The notes: generated by a model not told the origin, from the letters alone. A stretch of DNA of 64,000 nucleotides from an uncultured Anaerococcus sp. (GCF_943912385.1 NZ_CALTTY010000001.1:158121-222120), one strand, 5' to 3'. Shown: positions 7,296-16,246, counted from the stretch's first letter. A program made the numbers and translations.

Positions 7296-8963
7296 ATGAG
7301 ATTAATATCAGATGATATGATAAATCAAATAAAAGAAAACTCCGACATAGTTGATATAGTCGGTGATTATGTTGACCTTAAAAAAAGAGGTAGCTCTTTT
7401 AAGGGCCTATGTCCATTTCACAATGAAAAGACTCCATCTTTTACAGTAGATAGGAAGAAACAATTATTTCACTGTTTCGGCTGCGGGGCAGGAGGAGATG
7501 TTGTTTCTTTTATAATGCAAAAAGAAGGACTAACCTACCCAGAATCCTTAAAATACCTGGCCCATAAGGCAGGGATTAACCTAGTCTATGATGAAAACCC
7601 GATAGCTAATGAAAATAGAGCCAGACTTTACGATATAAATAAAGAAATAATGATGTATTTTTACAAAAATCTTTTAACCAGTAAACCGCCTCAAGACTAT
7701 CTTTTGGGAAGGGGCCTTAGGAGTAATATTGTAAATACCTTTATGCTGGGTTATGCCAAGGATAGCTGGGATGATCTTTTAAATTTTGCAAGAACAAAAG
7801 ATATAAAGCAGGAAGACCTCTTAGAACTTGGCCTTATAGCAAAATCTAAAAAGGGAAATTACTATGATAAGTATAGGAATAGGCTTATCTTTCCTATAAT
7901 AGATACCTACGGTAGGGTGATAGGTTTTGGAGGTAGGTCAATAGACAATTCCATGCCCAAATATCTAAACTCACCTGAATCAGAAATTTTTAAGAAAAGA
8001 TTTAATCTCTATGCTCTAAATAACTTTAAGAAGCAAAATAAGAGGGATTTGATTCTTGTTGAAGGTTATATGGATGTTATAGCCCTAAGTAATAAGGGTA
8101 TAGATATAGCCGTAGCAAGTCTTGGTACAGCCTTTACAATTGACCAGGCCAAACTTGTCAAAAGATATGCAGATAATATCTATCTTTGCTATGATTCTGA
8201 TAGTGCAGGTGTAAAAGCAACAAAAAGAGCCATAGAAATATTTAAAGAAGCTGAAATTAGGGTAAATATTATTGAGCTCGCTGATGGACTTGATCCTGAT
8301 GATTTTATTAAAAAATATGGTAAAGAAGCCTTTGAAGAAAAAATGGAAGAAGCCTTAGACGAGTATAACTATGGCTACGAACAGATCTTAAGAGGATATG
8401 CTGAAGCAAGTGAAAATGAAAAACTTGAAAAGTTAAATTTATTTATTGGTTTTTTAGCATCAATTAAGCAAGACTTGACCAGAGAAATTTTTATAAATAA
8501 GGTATCTAATCTTTTTGATATAGACAAGGCAACTTTAAAGCAAGCCATTAGCAAGTATAATAGAAAAAATTATAAGAAGGAAGTTAAGAATATAAGTATT
8601 AAAGAACCAAAGATTGTAAGGTTAGAAAAGAAGACTTTCATCAAGGCTCACGAGTTAGAAATATTAAGGCTTATTTTTATTCAAGAAAGCGATTATAAAA
8701 AACAAGCCGATTTTTTTGATAAATATTTAGAAAGTCATAAGGCTATAAATTTTAGAGACTTCCTCGTAAATAAGGAAAGTAAGAAATTTGATAGGGCCGA
8801 TGCTGACTACCAGTATATGCTTGATTATGTGATGAATGATAAAAATCCCATACATGTAAGTGAATTAAAGGATAAGATTAGGCTATATGAAAGACTTAAA
8901 AAGAGAGAAAATCTCAAGAATAAGTCTATAAATAGTAAGGGGAGAGATAATGAACAGCGATGA
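7296..8963 (+). CDS. dnaG: DNA primase
   Basis: Synthesises RNA primers at the replication fork. The 555-residue protein has the N-terminal CHC2 zinc finger (CPFHNEKTPSF, then CFGCG), then the DnaG catalytic core (RLIFPIIDTYGRVIGFGGR). The TOPRIM part has LVEGYMDVIAL (Glu) and YDSDSAG (the DxD-type acidic pair). The C-terminal helicase-interaction region is lysine-rich and rather short for the family. The start follows AGGTGAGAAG. It overlaps rpoD by 14 bp, the classic dnaG-rpoD pairing of Bacillota. Confidence 0.97.
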   Translation: MRLISDDMINQIKENSDIVDIVGDYVDLKKRGSSFKGLCPFHNEKTPSFTVDRKKQLFHCFGCGAGGDVVSFIMQKEGLTYPESLKYLAHKAGINLVYDENPIANENRARLYDINKEIMMYFYKNLLTSKPPQDYLLGRGLRSNIVNTFMLGYAKDSWDDLLNFARTKDIKQEDLLELGLIAKSKKGNYYDKYRNRLIFPIIDTYGRVIGFGGRSIDNSMPKYLNSPESEIFKKRFNLYALNNFKKQNKRDLILVEGYMDVIALSNKGIDIAVASLGTAFTIDQAKLVKRYADNIYLCYDSDSAGVKATKRAIEIFKEAEIRVNIIELADGLDPDDFIKKYGKEAFEEKMEEALDEYNYGYEQILRGYAEASENEKLEKLNLFIGFLASIKQDLTREIFINKVSNLFDIDKATLKQAISKYNRKNYKKEVKNISIKEPKIVRLEKKTFIKAHELEILRLIFIQESDYKKQADFFDKYLESHKAINFRDFLVNKESKKFDRADADYQYMLDYVMNDKNPIHVSELKDKIRLYERLKKRENLKNKSINSKGRDNEQR

Positions 8964-10752
8964 TAATAAATTGCTCGAAGATGATGTCTTAAAAGAAATT
9001 ATTGAAGAGTTTGCATCTATAGGTGAGACTCAGGACGGGATGATTACTTATAGTCAAATTTATGAATTAGATGACTTTAAGAATATAGATAAGGAAAATC
9101 AATTATTAATCCTAGAGAAGGTTACAGGACTTGGTATAGAAATAGTTGAAAAATCAGAAACAGAACTCGACAAGGAAGAAGAGGTCGAAGATGGTATAGA
9201 TGAAGATGACGAAGATGATGATATAGACGAAGAAGAAATTGAAAAAGAAATAGATAAGTCTGTCGATAACCTAGCTGGCATTAAACTTGATGATCCTGTA
9301 AAGATGTATTTAAAGGAAATAGGTAGGGTTGACCTTTTAACAGCAACTGAAGAAATAATCCTTGCTAGGCGAATGGAAGCAGGAGAAATTGCCCATAGAT
9401 ACCTAGAAGGAATAAAATTTACCAAGCAAAACAAAAACAAGCTTGCTAATGATGTATTTTTTGGTGACCTAGCCAGGGTCTTAGCAGGGGTAAATAATGC
9501 CCTTATAAATGATGAAGAAATTAGTGATGTGGCTATAAGAGACCTAGATGGTCTTATTAATATGGGATCCTTATTTAACAAGGTTATGAATGGAAATTTA
9601 GATAAGGACCAGCTTGAGCAATTAAATGCAAAGATTATAATTTGCAATATAGCTCAAAATTCAATAGAAGATGAAGACCTATCAAATAAAGATGCAAATA
9701 TTCTTTGTGACCTCTTTGATTCCTTCGACCACATGCTTAATATTATAGAAAATGATGAAGTGGTAAGCATGGTCTATTCTTCCTTTAATGATCTTTTAAC
9801 CAAGGCAGCAAACAAGGATACAATAAAGACTAACGACCAGATGATTATAGATAATCTTTTAAAAACATCTGAATTTGCAGTAAGTCTTAAAGATAAGAAA
9901 AAATTAAATGACGATGAGGCGGACTTTTTAGCCTATAACATCGAAAAAAGAAATATATCCTTAAAAATGATAAATAATGAAGACTTTACGAAAGATCAAC
10001 TAAAAAGCCTTCATCTTGATGTTTTAATGTCTAATAGGGCCAAGGAAAAGCTTGCTGAAACTAACTTAAGATTAGTAGTATCAATTGCAAAGAAGTATGT
10101 CGGCCGTGGAATGAGCTTTCTAGACCTAATTCAAGAAGGAAATATGGGGCTAATGAAAGCAGTCGACAAGTATGATTACAATAGGGGCTTTAAATTTTCA
10201 ACCTATGCAACATGGTGGATAAGACAAGCCATAACCCGCTCCATAGCTGACCAGGCAAGGACTATAAGGATACCTGTCCACATGGTAGAGACCATAAATA
10301 AACTTGTAAGAATCCAAAGACAACTAGTTCAGGACCTCGGACGTGATCCATCAAATGAAGAAATCGCCGAAATAATGGGAATTGAGGTAGAGAAAGTCTC
10401 TGAGATAAGAAAAATATCCCAGGAGCCAGTAAGTCTTGAAACTCCAATAGGAGAGGAAGAAGACAGTAACTTAGGTGACTTTATAGAAGATGATTCAGCC
10501 ATAGATCCAGGAGAGGCAGCAAATTATACCATGTTGAAAGAGCAGTTAAATGATGTATTATCCTGCCTAGGGGCTAGGGAAAAAAGAGTCCTCCAATTAA
10601 GATTTGGTCTAATTGACGGAACCCCAAGAACTCTTGAGGAAGTTGGCAGGGAATTTGATGTAACTAGGGAGAGGATAAGACAAATAGAGGCTAAGGCCTT
10701 AAGGAAGTTAAAGTCTCCAAATAAAAGTGAATTACTGAAAGATTTTTTATAG
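8950..10752 (+). CDS. rpoD: Primary RNA polymerase sigma factor, with long inserted region
   Basis: Housekeeping sigma-70 factor. Region 1.2 is at about residues 115-150 (DPVKMYLKEIGRVDLL). Regions 2.1-2.4 begin at about 363 (AKEKLAETNLRLVVSIAKKYVGRG, FSTYATWWIRQAITRSI). Region 3 follows, and region 4 carries TLEEVGREFDVTRERIRQIE. The 600 residues exceed the roughly 370 of Bacillus SigA. Between region 1.2 and region 2, where B. subtilis has only a few residues, lies an insertion of about 210 residues (152-362). It is acidic and helical and reminiscent in position of the proteobacterial non-conserved region. An acidic tract (DEDDEDDDIDEEE) precedes region 1.2. Its start lies inside dnaG after GGGGAGA. 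Confidence 0.96.
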   Translation: MNSDDNKLLEDDVLKEIIEEFASIGETQDGMITYSQIYELDDFKNIDKENQLLILEKVTGLGIEIVEKSETELDKEEEVEDGIDEDDEDDDIDEEEIEKEIDKSVDNLAGIKLDDPVKMYLKEIGRVDLLTATEEIILARRMEAGEIAHRYLEGIKFTKQNKNKLANDVFFGDLARVLAGVNNALINDEEISDVAIRDLDGLINMGSLFNKVMNGNLDKDQLEQLNAKIIICNIAQNSIEDEDLSNKDANILCDLFDSFDHMLNIIENDEVVSMVYSSFNDLLTKAANKDTIKTNDQMIIDNLLKTSEFAVSLKDKKKLNDDEADFLAYNIEKRNISLKMINNEDFTKDQLKSLHLDVLMSNRAKEKLAETNLRLVVSIAKKYVGRGMSFLDLIQEGNMGLMKAVDKYDYNRGFKFSTYATWWIRQAITRSIADQARTIRIPVHMVETINKLVRIQRQLVQDLGRDPSNEEIAEIMGIEVEKVSEIRKISQEPVSLETPIGEEEDSNLGDFIEDDSAIDPGEAANYTMLKEQLNDVLSCLGAREKRVLQLRFGLIDGTPRTLEEVGREFDVTRERIRQIEAKALRKLKSPNKSELLKDFL

Positions 10753-11439
10753 ATGGAAGATAAAAAAAGATTATTAGATATTATAGATATCCTAGATTCA
10801 GGAAAGAAAATAATAGATGTAGGAACCGATCATGGATTGGTTCCTTTATATTTAGCAAAAAATAGGCTATCCGCTGATATAACAGCTACAGATATATCGG
10901 GCCCAAGCCTTAAAAAGCTGGAGGATAAGCTTGATGATACTTTAAGAAAAGTTATAAAAACCAAGGTGACAGATGGTTTTAAGGGCCTTAAAAAAAATGA
11001 TAACCAAGTGGCAATAATAGCAGGGATGGGTGCAAATACTATAATTAAAATTATTGATGACAGTTTAGACTTTGCTAAAAATCTAGACTACCTAATCCTT
11101 GCTTCAAATGTAAATACTAACAAGCTAAGAGAGTATCTTGATGAAAATGGATTTTTTATAGACAAAGATTTTCTCTCATTTGAAAATGGGAAGTACTATG
11201 ACATTTTAAAAGTATCCTATGGGAAAAAACAAGACCTGTCCCTAGAAGAATATTACTACGGCCACACTGACATAAAAAATAAAAGTGAGCTTTTAAGAAA
11301 GAAGCTAGGGTTAGATAGGGAAAAAAATGAAGGATTTTTAAGAGAAATTAAGAAAAACTCACACGATAAAAAGGCTATGAAAAAGATAGAAGATAGACTT
11401 AAGGCAATAAGAGAGGTAGAGAAAATATGCGAATTTTAG
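10753..11439 (+). CDS. trmK: tRNA (adenine22-N1)-methyltransferase
   Basis: SAM-dependent methyltransferase modifying A22 in the D-loop of tRNAs. The 228-residue protein has the Rossmann SAM motif IIDVGTDHGLVPLYLA (about residues 18-33) and AIIAGMGANTIIKII (about 77-92), both characteristic of TrmK (YqfN). The ATG follows the rpoD stop without a gap, and the gene overlaps nif3 by 13 bp. It is therefore translationally coupled inside the dnaG-rpoD-trmK-nif3 unit seen in many Bacillota. Confidence 0.92.
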   Translation: MEDKKRLLDIIDILDSGKKIIDVGTDHGLVPLYLAKNRLSADITATDISGPSLKKLEDKLDDTLRKVIKTKVTDGFKGLKKNDNQVAIIAGMGANTIIKIIDDSLDFAKNLDYLILASNVNTNKLREYLDENGFFIDKDFLSFENGKYYDILKVSYGKKQDLSLEEYYYGHTDIKNKSELLRKKLGLDREKNEGFLREIKKNSHDKKAMKKIEDRLKAIREVEKICEF

Positions 11440-12197
11440 ATCTTATAGAAAAGTTAGATGAAAAATACCCACTTGACCTACAAGAAGAATGGGATAATTC
11501 CGGCCTACAAATTGGAAATCCCGAAGATGAGCTAAGGGGAGTTGTAATTTCTCTTGACTTAGAAGAAGAGTCTGTAGACATGGCTATTAAAGAAGGGGCA
11601 AATTTAATAATAACCCACCATCCCTACCTATTTTCACCAACAAAGTCTATAGATTTTAGAGATGGTTTTTATAATAGGCTTAGGAATTGTATAAAAAATG
11701 ATATAAATGTCTTTGCCTTCCACACAAACCTTGATATATCAGAAGGTGGGGTAAATGACAACCTAGCAGAAATTTTAGGTCTTAAAAACATAAAAAGTCT
11801 TGAAATAGATAAAGACCTAGGTCTTGGTAGGTATGGGGAAATTGAAAAGAAACCAGCGGAAGATTTCCTAAATGAAGTTAAAGAAAAACTTAAGGCAGAG
11901 TCTATTATAGCCTATGGTGATATAAAAAGATCTTTAAGTAAAGTTGCCTTATGTGGTGGATCGGGATCTTCCCTAATAGAAGATGCCATAAGCTTATCAT
12001 GCGACATAATAATAACAGGAGATGTAAAGTACCATGAGGGTATGGATCTTTCAAATAAGGGCATAATAATAGGGGATGTGGGCCACTACGCAAGTGAGAA
12101 CCATATAATTTACAAGTTAGCAGAAGAAATAAAAGAGTTAACAGACAAAAAAGTATTAACTTACTCAAAAACTGACTCATTCAGAAAGATAATTTAA
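11427..12197 (+). CDS. NIF3-like dinuclear metal-centre protein
   Basis: A 256-residue member of the NIF3/DUF34 family (YqfO in Bacillus), here without the PII-like insert, so it is the short form. Metal-site motifs are EEWDNSGLQIG near residue 20, THHPYLF with the paired histidines, FHTNLD, and GDVGHYASE near the C-terminus. The biochemical role is unsettled; it is described as a metal-binding or hydrolase-like protein. It is the last gene of the rpoD operon. Confidence 0.9.
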   Translation: MRILDLIEKLDEKYPLDLQEEWDNSGLQIGNPEDELRGVVISLDLEEESVDMAIKEGANLIITHHPYLFSPTKSIDFRDGFYNRLRNCIKNDINVFAFHTNLDISEGGVNDNLAEILGLKNIKSLEIDKDLGLGRYGEIEKKPAEDFLNEVKEKLKAESIIAYGDIKRSLSKVALCGGSGSSLIEDAISLSCDIIITGDVKYHEGMDLSNKGIIIGDVGHYASENHIIYKLAEEIKELTDKKVLTYSKTDSFRKII

Positions 12198-12198
12198 T

Positions 12199-12226
12199 TT
12201 TACAATCAGGAAAAAAGTGGTATCCT
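12199..12226 (+). promoter_or_regulatory. Promoter of rnpB
   Basis: TTTACA (12199-12204) and TATCCT (12221-12226) at 16-bp spacing predict a start near 12232, which is where the RNase P RNA 5' strand of the closing helix begins. Confidence 0.6.
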
Positions 12227-12231
12227 ATAGA

Positions 12232-12570
12232 AGGAGTAAATCAGATAATCGCGGGGCTATTGCAACGAGGAAAGTCCGTGCACCAAAGAGCAAGGGTGCT
12301 TGATAACGTCAAGTAAGAGCAATCTTCAGGCAAGTGCAACAGAAAGTATACCGCCATATATATGGTAAGGTTGGAATGGCGAGGTAAGAGCTCACCAGTT
12401 GGTCTAGTGATAGCCAGGCTATGTAAACCCCACCCGGTGCAAGAACATAAGGGACACTAGGAGGCCTGCTCGGCCCGGTCCAGAATTGGTAGTTCGCTTG
12501 AGCTTATTAGCAATAGTAAGCCTAGATAGATGATTATCCACGACAGAACACGGCTTATAGATTTACTCTT
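12232..12570 (+). ncRNA. rnpB: RNase P RNA
   Basis: The catalytic RNA that trims tRNA 5' leaders. Conserved blocks are present in order: GAGGAAAGTCCGTGC (12269-12283), ACAGAAAGTATACCGCC, GGTAAGGTTGGAATGGCGAG, GTAAGAGCTCACC, AACCCCACCCGGTGCAAG and CGACAGAACACGGCTTAT. The ends pair as P1 (GAGTAAATC at 12234-12242 with GATTTACTC at 12560-12568), which fixes the limits. It is transcribed from its own promoter just after nif3. Confidence 0.95.
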
Positions 12571-12688
12571 TACATATTAAAAAACATAAATGGTTACAAA
12601 ATGATAATTATAACCTAAAATAGATTACACTCGAGTATTAAAATTTTATATAAATTGGGAAAATACACAAAAAAACCTTAATAAATAT

Positions 12689-12718
12689 AAAATTATCTAC
12701 TTAAGTGTAATTTTTTTT
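12689..12718 (+). terminator. Weak AT-rich hairpin with T8 tract
   Basis: AAAATTA (12689-12695) pairs with TAATTTT (12708-12714), and eight T residues run from 12711. All pairs are A-T, so it is a doubtful terminator. It lies in the 255-bp gap between rnpB and the NlpC/P60 gene, which otherwise contains only the promoter and TGTAAY elements described for that gene. Confidence 0.3.
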
Positions 12719-12729
12719 GTAACAAATTA

Positions 12730-12758
12730 TTGACAATTTTGTAAAAAAGGTATAGAAT
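12730..12758 (+). promoter_or_regulatory. Promoter of the NlpC/P60 gene with TGTAA elements
   Basis: Perfect TTGACA (12730-12735), 17 bp, TAGAAT (12753-12758). TGTAAT (12706), TGTAAC (12718) and TGTAAA (12740) flank it. These resemble WalR half-sites, but the first pair is spaced 6 rather than the canonical 5 bp. Confidence 0.6.
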
Positions 12759-12825
12759 TAATTTAGATTTCAAGATAGAATATAAAAAACACTATTCATG
12801 ACAATTATGGAGGAGTACTTTAATT

Positions 12826-14391
12826 ATGAGTAAAAAAAATATAGGAGCAGCATTAAGTGTGATGGCTGCATCAGCAGTCGTTGCAACAGCATATGCTACT
12901 ACTGTATCAGATTTAGAAAATGACAAACATACAAATTCATTAATTACTGAAGAAAACAAGGATGTAGATTCTTCATATTCTTTCCTTAAGTCTGATTATA
13001 CAAAAGAAGTTAAAAATACAAAAATTGCTGGTAAAAAGAGGGATAGTAAAAAAGCTAGCCAGGAAATTCAAAGAGATATTGTTATAGAAAAAACAGCTAA
13101 AACCCTTGTAAAAAAGAAAATCATTGAAGCTGAAAAGGAAGCTAAAGAAAAAGAGACCCAAGAAGCTAACGAAAAAGCTGAAGAAGAACTAGTTTCCTAT
13201 GATGACAAAGACCTCTATGATGTTGTAAAATACGACGATGAGGACCTTGATCAATCTATTGAAGAACTTAATCAAGAAAAACAAGTTGATCAAGTAGAGC
13301 AAAATGAGCAAGTTGAAGTAGAAGAACAAAAAGAACAAGTTGGTCAAAAATCTCAAGATAATGAGGCTAAAATAGCTAAAAAGACTGAGGCTAATCTTGT
13401 AAGCTATGATGATGAAGAAATTAAACCAGCTACATACGAAGAAGGTGTAAGTGAAGATACACAAGTATTAAACGAAGAAGAAAATGAAGAAGAAGTAGTT
13501 CTTGCCGAAGAGGAAGCGGTGGAAGACGAAGAAGCTAAGGCTCCACTTATTTCTGATAAATTTGTAAATACAGCTTCACTAAATATAAGAACAACTAAAG
13601 ATGCTACAAATAATGCTAATATAGTTAGGTCAATTAAAGCTGGTGATAAACTACAAGGTTATGTTGAAGGCGAATGGTTTGTAACTAATGAAGGCTACGT
13701 TCATAACTCTTACCTAGTAAATTACTACCCACAAGACTTAGTTGAAAAAATCGAACAAGAAGCTAAACAAGCGGAAATTGCAAGATTAGAAGAAGAGAGA
13801 AGACTTGCTGAAGAAAGAAGAAAAGCTGAGGAAGCTAAACAAGCTGAAGAGGCAAGAAAGGCTGAAGAAGCTAAACAAGCCGAAGAGGCAAGGAAGGCTG
13901 AAGAAAGAAGATTAGAAGAAGAAAGAAGAGCTCAAGAACAACAAGCTCAACAAGAAGTTGTAGAAGTAGAACAAGTAGTAGAAGAACAAGCTATAAATAC
14001 ACCACAACAATCAAACCAAAGTGGACAAGCTGCTGCTAATATAGCTAGCCAATTTGTTGGCTTACCATATGTATGGGGATCATCTAATCCTAACGTAGGT
14101 TTTGACTGCTCAGGTCTTACATCATACGCTTATAGACAAATGGGAATAACTATACCACACAGCTCGGCTGCTCAATTTAACAGTGGTTATGCTGTAGATG
14201 TAAATAACCTTAAAGCTGGAGACCTTGTATTCTTCTCCTTTGGTGGTGGAAGAATCGACCATGTTGGTATAATGTTAAGTTCAGACGGATCATTTGTCCA
14301 CGCTTCAACTCCAAGTACAGGCGTAAGATATGATAATATCTTTAATAGTGCCTATCAAAATGCTTACAGAGGCGCAAGAAGAATATACTAA
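12826..14391 (+). CDS. Secreted SH3-NlpC/P60 peptidoglycan hydrolase with coiled-coil repeats
   Basis: 521 residues. A signal peptide (about 1-25, ending near TAYATTV) is followed by a long charged region with two LVSYDD-type motifs (about residues 122-205). A bacterial SH3 domain spans about 245-303 (ASLNIRTTKD, GEWFVTNEGYVHNSYL). A Lys/Glu/Ala coiled coil (about 308-385) includes a 12-residue tandem repeat. The C-terminal NlpC/P60 domain (about 400-521) has catalytic Cys428 in GFDCSGLTSY and His479 in DHVGIML. It probably cuts peptide cross-links in the cell wall during growth or division. The SD is GGAGG. Its own strong promoter and terminator make it monocistronic. Confidence 0.93.
   Translation: MSKKNIGAALSVMAASAVVATAYATTVSDLENDKHTNSLITEENKDVDSSYSFLKSDYTKEVKNTKIAGKKRDSKKASQEIQRDIVIEKTAKTLVKKKIIEAEKEAKEKETQEANEKAEEELVSYDDKDLYDVVKYDDEDLDQSIEELNQEKQVDQVEQNEQVEVEEQKEQVGQKSQDNEAKIAKKTEANLVSYDDEEIKPATYEEGVSEDTQVLNEEENEEEVVLAEEEAVEDEEAKAPLISDKFVNTASLNIRTTKDATNNANIVRSIKAGDKLQGYVEGEWFVTNEGYVHNSYLVNYYPQDLVEKIEQEAKQAEIARLEEERRLAEERRKAEEAKQAEEARKAEEAKQAEEARKAEERRLEEERRAQEQQAQQEVVEVEQVVEEQAINTPQQSNQSGQAAANIASQFVGLPYVWGSSNPNVGFDCSGLTSYAYRQMGITIPHSSAAQFNSGYAVDVNNLKAGDLVFFSFGGGRIDHVGIMLSSDGSFVHASTPSTGVRYDNIFNSAYQNAYRGARRIY
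13822..13911 (+). repeat. 36-bp in-frame tandem repeat in the coiled coil
   Basis: Units 13822-13857 and 13858-13893 differ at only a few synonymous positions. A half unit follows from 13894. Each encodes KAEEAKQAEEAR. Such repeats can gain or lose copies without breaking the frame, changing stalk length. Confidence 0.85.
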
Positions 14392-14415
14392 AATTATTAG
14401 AAAATTATAAAAGTG

Positions 14416-14447
14416 AACGCTCAGGTACAGACTTTGAGCGTTTTTTA
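14416..14447 (+). terminator. Terminator after the NlpC/P60 gene
   Basis: AACGCTCA pairs with TGAGCGTT across an 11-nt loop and is followed by six T. Confidence 0.9.
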
Positions 14448-14459
14448 TTAGGAATAAAA

Positions 14460-15245
14460 ATGATAAGATTAACAAGTGATAAAATAAAAAGCTCTCTAAT
14501 AGAAAAACTTAAAAGTCATAACTTTAAAAATAAAATTCTACTTCTAAGTCAAAAACCATCCCCTGAAGTAAACCATTATAAAAAAGTAATTATAAAAAGA
14601 TGTGAAGAATTTGGAATTTCATATATTGATAAGGTTTTTGTTAAGGAAAGCCAAGAAGAAATCCTTAACTTTATAAATTCTCACGACAAAGACGATGGTT
14701 TTATAATTCTTGCTCCCTTTGGAGATGAAAAAGATCTAAGCCTGCTTAAGGAAAAAATAAGCTTAAAAGACCTGGACTCTTTTACCTATAAGAGCCTGGG
14801 TAGGGTATTTGATGGTAAGAAAGAAGGTCTACCTGCTACAGCTAGGGCTGTTGTTAATTTTATGGATGATCTGGAGATTGACTATAAAGGAAAGAATATT
14901 GTAATAGCCAATAACACCAACGTAATAGGCAGACCTCTAGCAACTTACCTACAAGCTAAAAGAGCGAGCGTTAAAATATTAAACAGTCTCACAAAAAATT
15001 CAAAAGATTTCATAAAGGAAGCTGACATATTTATATCTGCTATAGGCAAGGCTGAATTTTATGATAGGTCTTATTTTAATGATGGGGTTTTTATTGTAGA
15101 TGTGGGAACATCTTATAAAAATGGTAAGATAGTAGGAGATGTTGATGTTGACTCAATTAAGGACCTTAAGTTAGAATACCTAGGAAGTAGTAAAGGAATT
15201 GGGGCAATTACCACGATAACATTATTGAAAGGACTTTTATATTAA
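14460..15245 (+). CDS. FolD-like protein lacking key catalytic residues
   Basis: 261 residues with the fold of methylenetetrahydrofolate dehydrogenase/cyclohydrolase. Recognisable parts are NHYKKVIIKRCEEFGI (helix after the active-site Tyr), SLKDLDSF (equivalent of KDVDGF), NTNVIGRPLATYLQ (NADP-binding NxVGRP) and IVDVGTSYKNGKIVGDVD. Compared with E. coli and B. subtilis FolD from memory, Tyr (Y40) and Asp (D106) are kept. The catalytic Lys four residues after the Tyr is Ile44, the VQLPLP glutamine is gone (IILAPF), and the substrate loop PGGVGPMT reads SSKGIGAIT. It may be a catalytically altered or dead paralogue. A functional folD elsewhere is possible. The gene overlaps the next by 1 bp. 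Confidence 0.78.
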   Translation: MIRLTSDKIKSSLIEKLKSHNFKNKILLLSQKPSPEVNHYKKVIIKRCEEFGISYIDKVFVKESQEEILNFINSHDKDDGFIILAPFGDEKDLSLLKEKISLKDLDSFTYKSLGRVFDGKKEGLPATARAVVNFMDDLEIDYKGKNIVIANNTNVIGRPLATYLQAKRASVKILNSLTKNSKDFIKEADIFISAIGKAEFYDRSYFNDGVFIVDVGTSYKNGKIVGDVDVDSIKDLKLEYLGSSKGIGAITTITLLKGLLY

Positions 15246-16237
15246 TGCCTATAGTAGATACAAAAGAAGATTTAAAAAGATATAATGAATTCGTAAGAAA
15301 TTCAGAATACGGAAGACCCATGCAGGATACCCACTGGTCGGATATAAAGAGCAATTGGACTAGCGACTATGTTTACATAGAAGAAAATAAACAAATAATC
15401 GCAGCTATGTCAGTAATAGGAATTAAAAATACCAATGGTAAGCACTTTTTATACGCACCAAGAGGACCAGTTTGTGATTTTAGAGACACAAAATTAGTAG
15501 AAGCTCTTATAAAGGAATCTGAGCCTCTAAAGGAAAAATATGATGCCTTTCTTCTAAGAATGGATCCTGAAATAAATTTCGATGAAAAACTAGTCTATGA
15601 TTATAGAAAACTTGGTTATGATTTTAGGTCGGTAGGTATAGATACCCACTTATTCACCCAGCCAAGGTATAATATGATAATAGACCTAAGCAGTCATGAT
15701 GAAGATGAAATATTTAAAAATTTTTCATCTAAGGGAAGGTATAATGTTAGAAAATCAATTAGATCTGGTATAAAAACAGTAAAAAAGACTGATAAGGAAG
15801 GTCTTGATATATTCTACGAATTAACTAAGATTATGGCAGAAAGACAAGAGATAGGTCATAGGCCAAAAGACTATTATGAAAGGCTGGTAGAATACCTAAA
15901 TGCTGAAATCTTTATTTCATATTTTGAAGATAAGCCTCTCTCAGCTTCCCTTCTCGTTCCTTATGGAAAAAAAGTCTACTACCTATATGCAGCAAGTTCA
16001 AATGAAATGAGAAATAAGATGCCGAATTACAATATGATTTGGGAAGAGATAAAATGGGCTGTTGAAAATGGGTATGACTATCTAGATCTAGGTGGTACTT
16101 TTTCTCTAGATAGTCAAGATGGGCTGTATAGGTTCAAGCAAGCTTTCTGTTATCCTGATAAGTATTCAAACTTTATAGGAGAGCTTGATGTAGTTTATGA
16201 TAGGGAAAAATACGAAGAATTTTTAATAACAAAATAA
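15245..16237 (+). CDS. FemX/MurM-type peptidoglycan bridge aminoacyltransferase
   Basis: A 330-residue FemABX-family protein with twin GNAT-like folds that adds an amino acid from aminoacyl-tRNA to the lipid II stem peptide. Supporting stretches are GRPMQDTHWSDIKSNW near the N-terminus, LRMDPEI, SSKGRYNVRKSIRSGI (about 165-180), YLYAASSNEMRNKMPNY and DYLDLGGTFSLDS, ending in FKQAFCYP (the typical FK..F region). It lacks the tRNA-synthetase-like coiled-coil arm of FemA, as FemX does. It is coupled by TAATG overlap to the FolD-like gene, an odd pairing with no obvious pathway link. Confidence 0.85.
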   Translation: MPIVDTKEDLKRYNEFVRNSEYGRPMQDTHWSDIKSNWTSDYVYIEENKQIIAAMSVIGIKNTNGKHFLYAPRGPVCDFRDTKLVEALIKESEPLKEKYDAFLLRMDPEINFDEKLVYDYRKLGYDFRSVGIDTHLFTQPRYNMIIDLSSHDEDEIFKNFSSKGRYNVRKSIRSGIKTVKKTDKEGLDIFYELTKIMAERQEIGHRPKDYYERLVEYLNAEIFISYFEDKPLSASLLVPYGKKVYYLYAASSNEMRNKMPNYNMIWEEIKWAVENGYDYLDLGGTFSLDSQDGLYRFKQAFCYPDKYSNFIGELDVVYDREKYEEFLITK

Positions 16238-16246
16238 AAACATATT

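Noticed and set aside
12571..12825. Possible small RNA or gene between rnpB and the NlpC/P60 gene
   Set aside because: No open frame with a ribosome site and only an all-AT hairpin; the promoter elements account for the recognisable signals.
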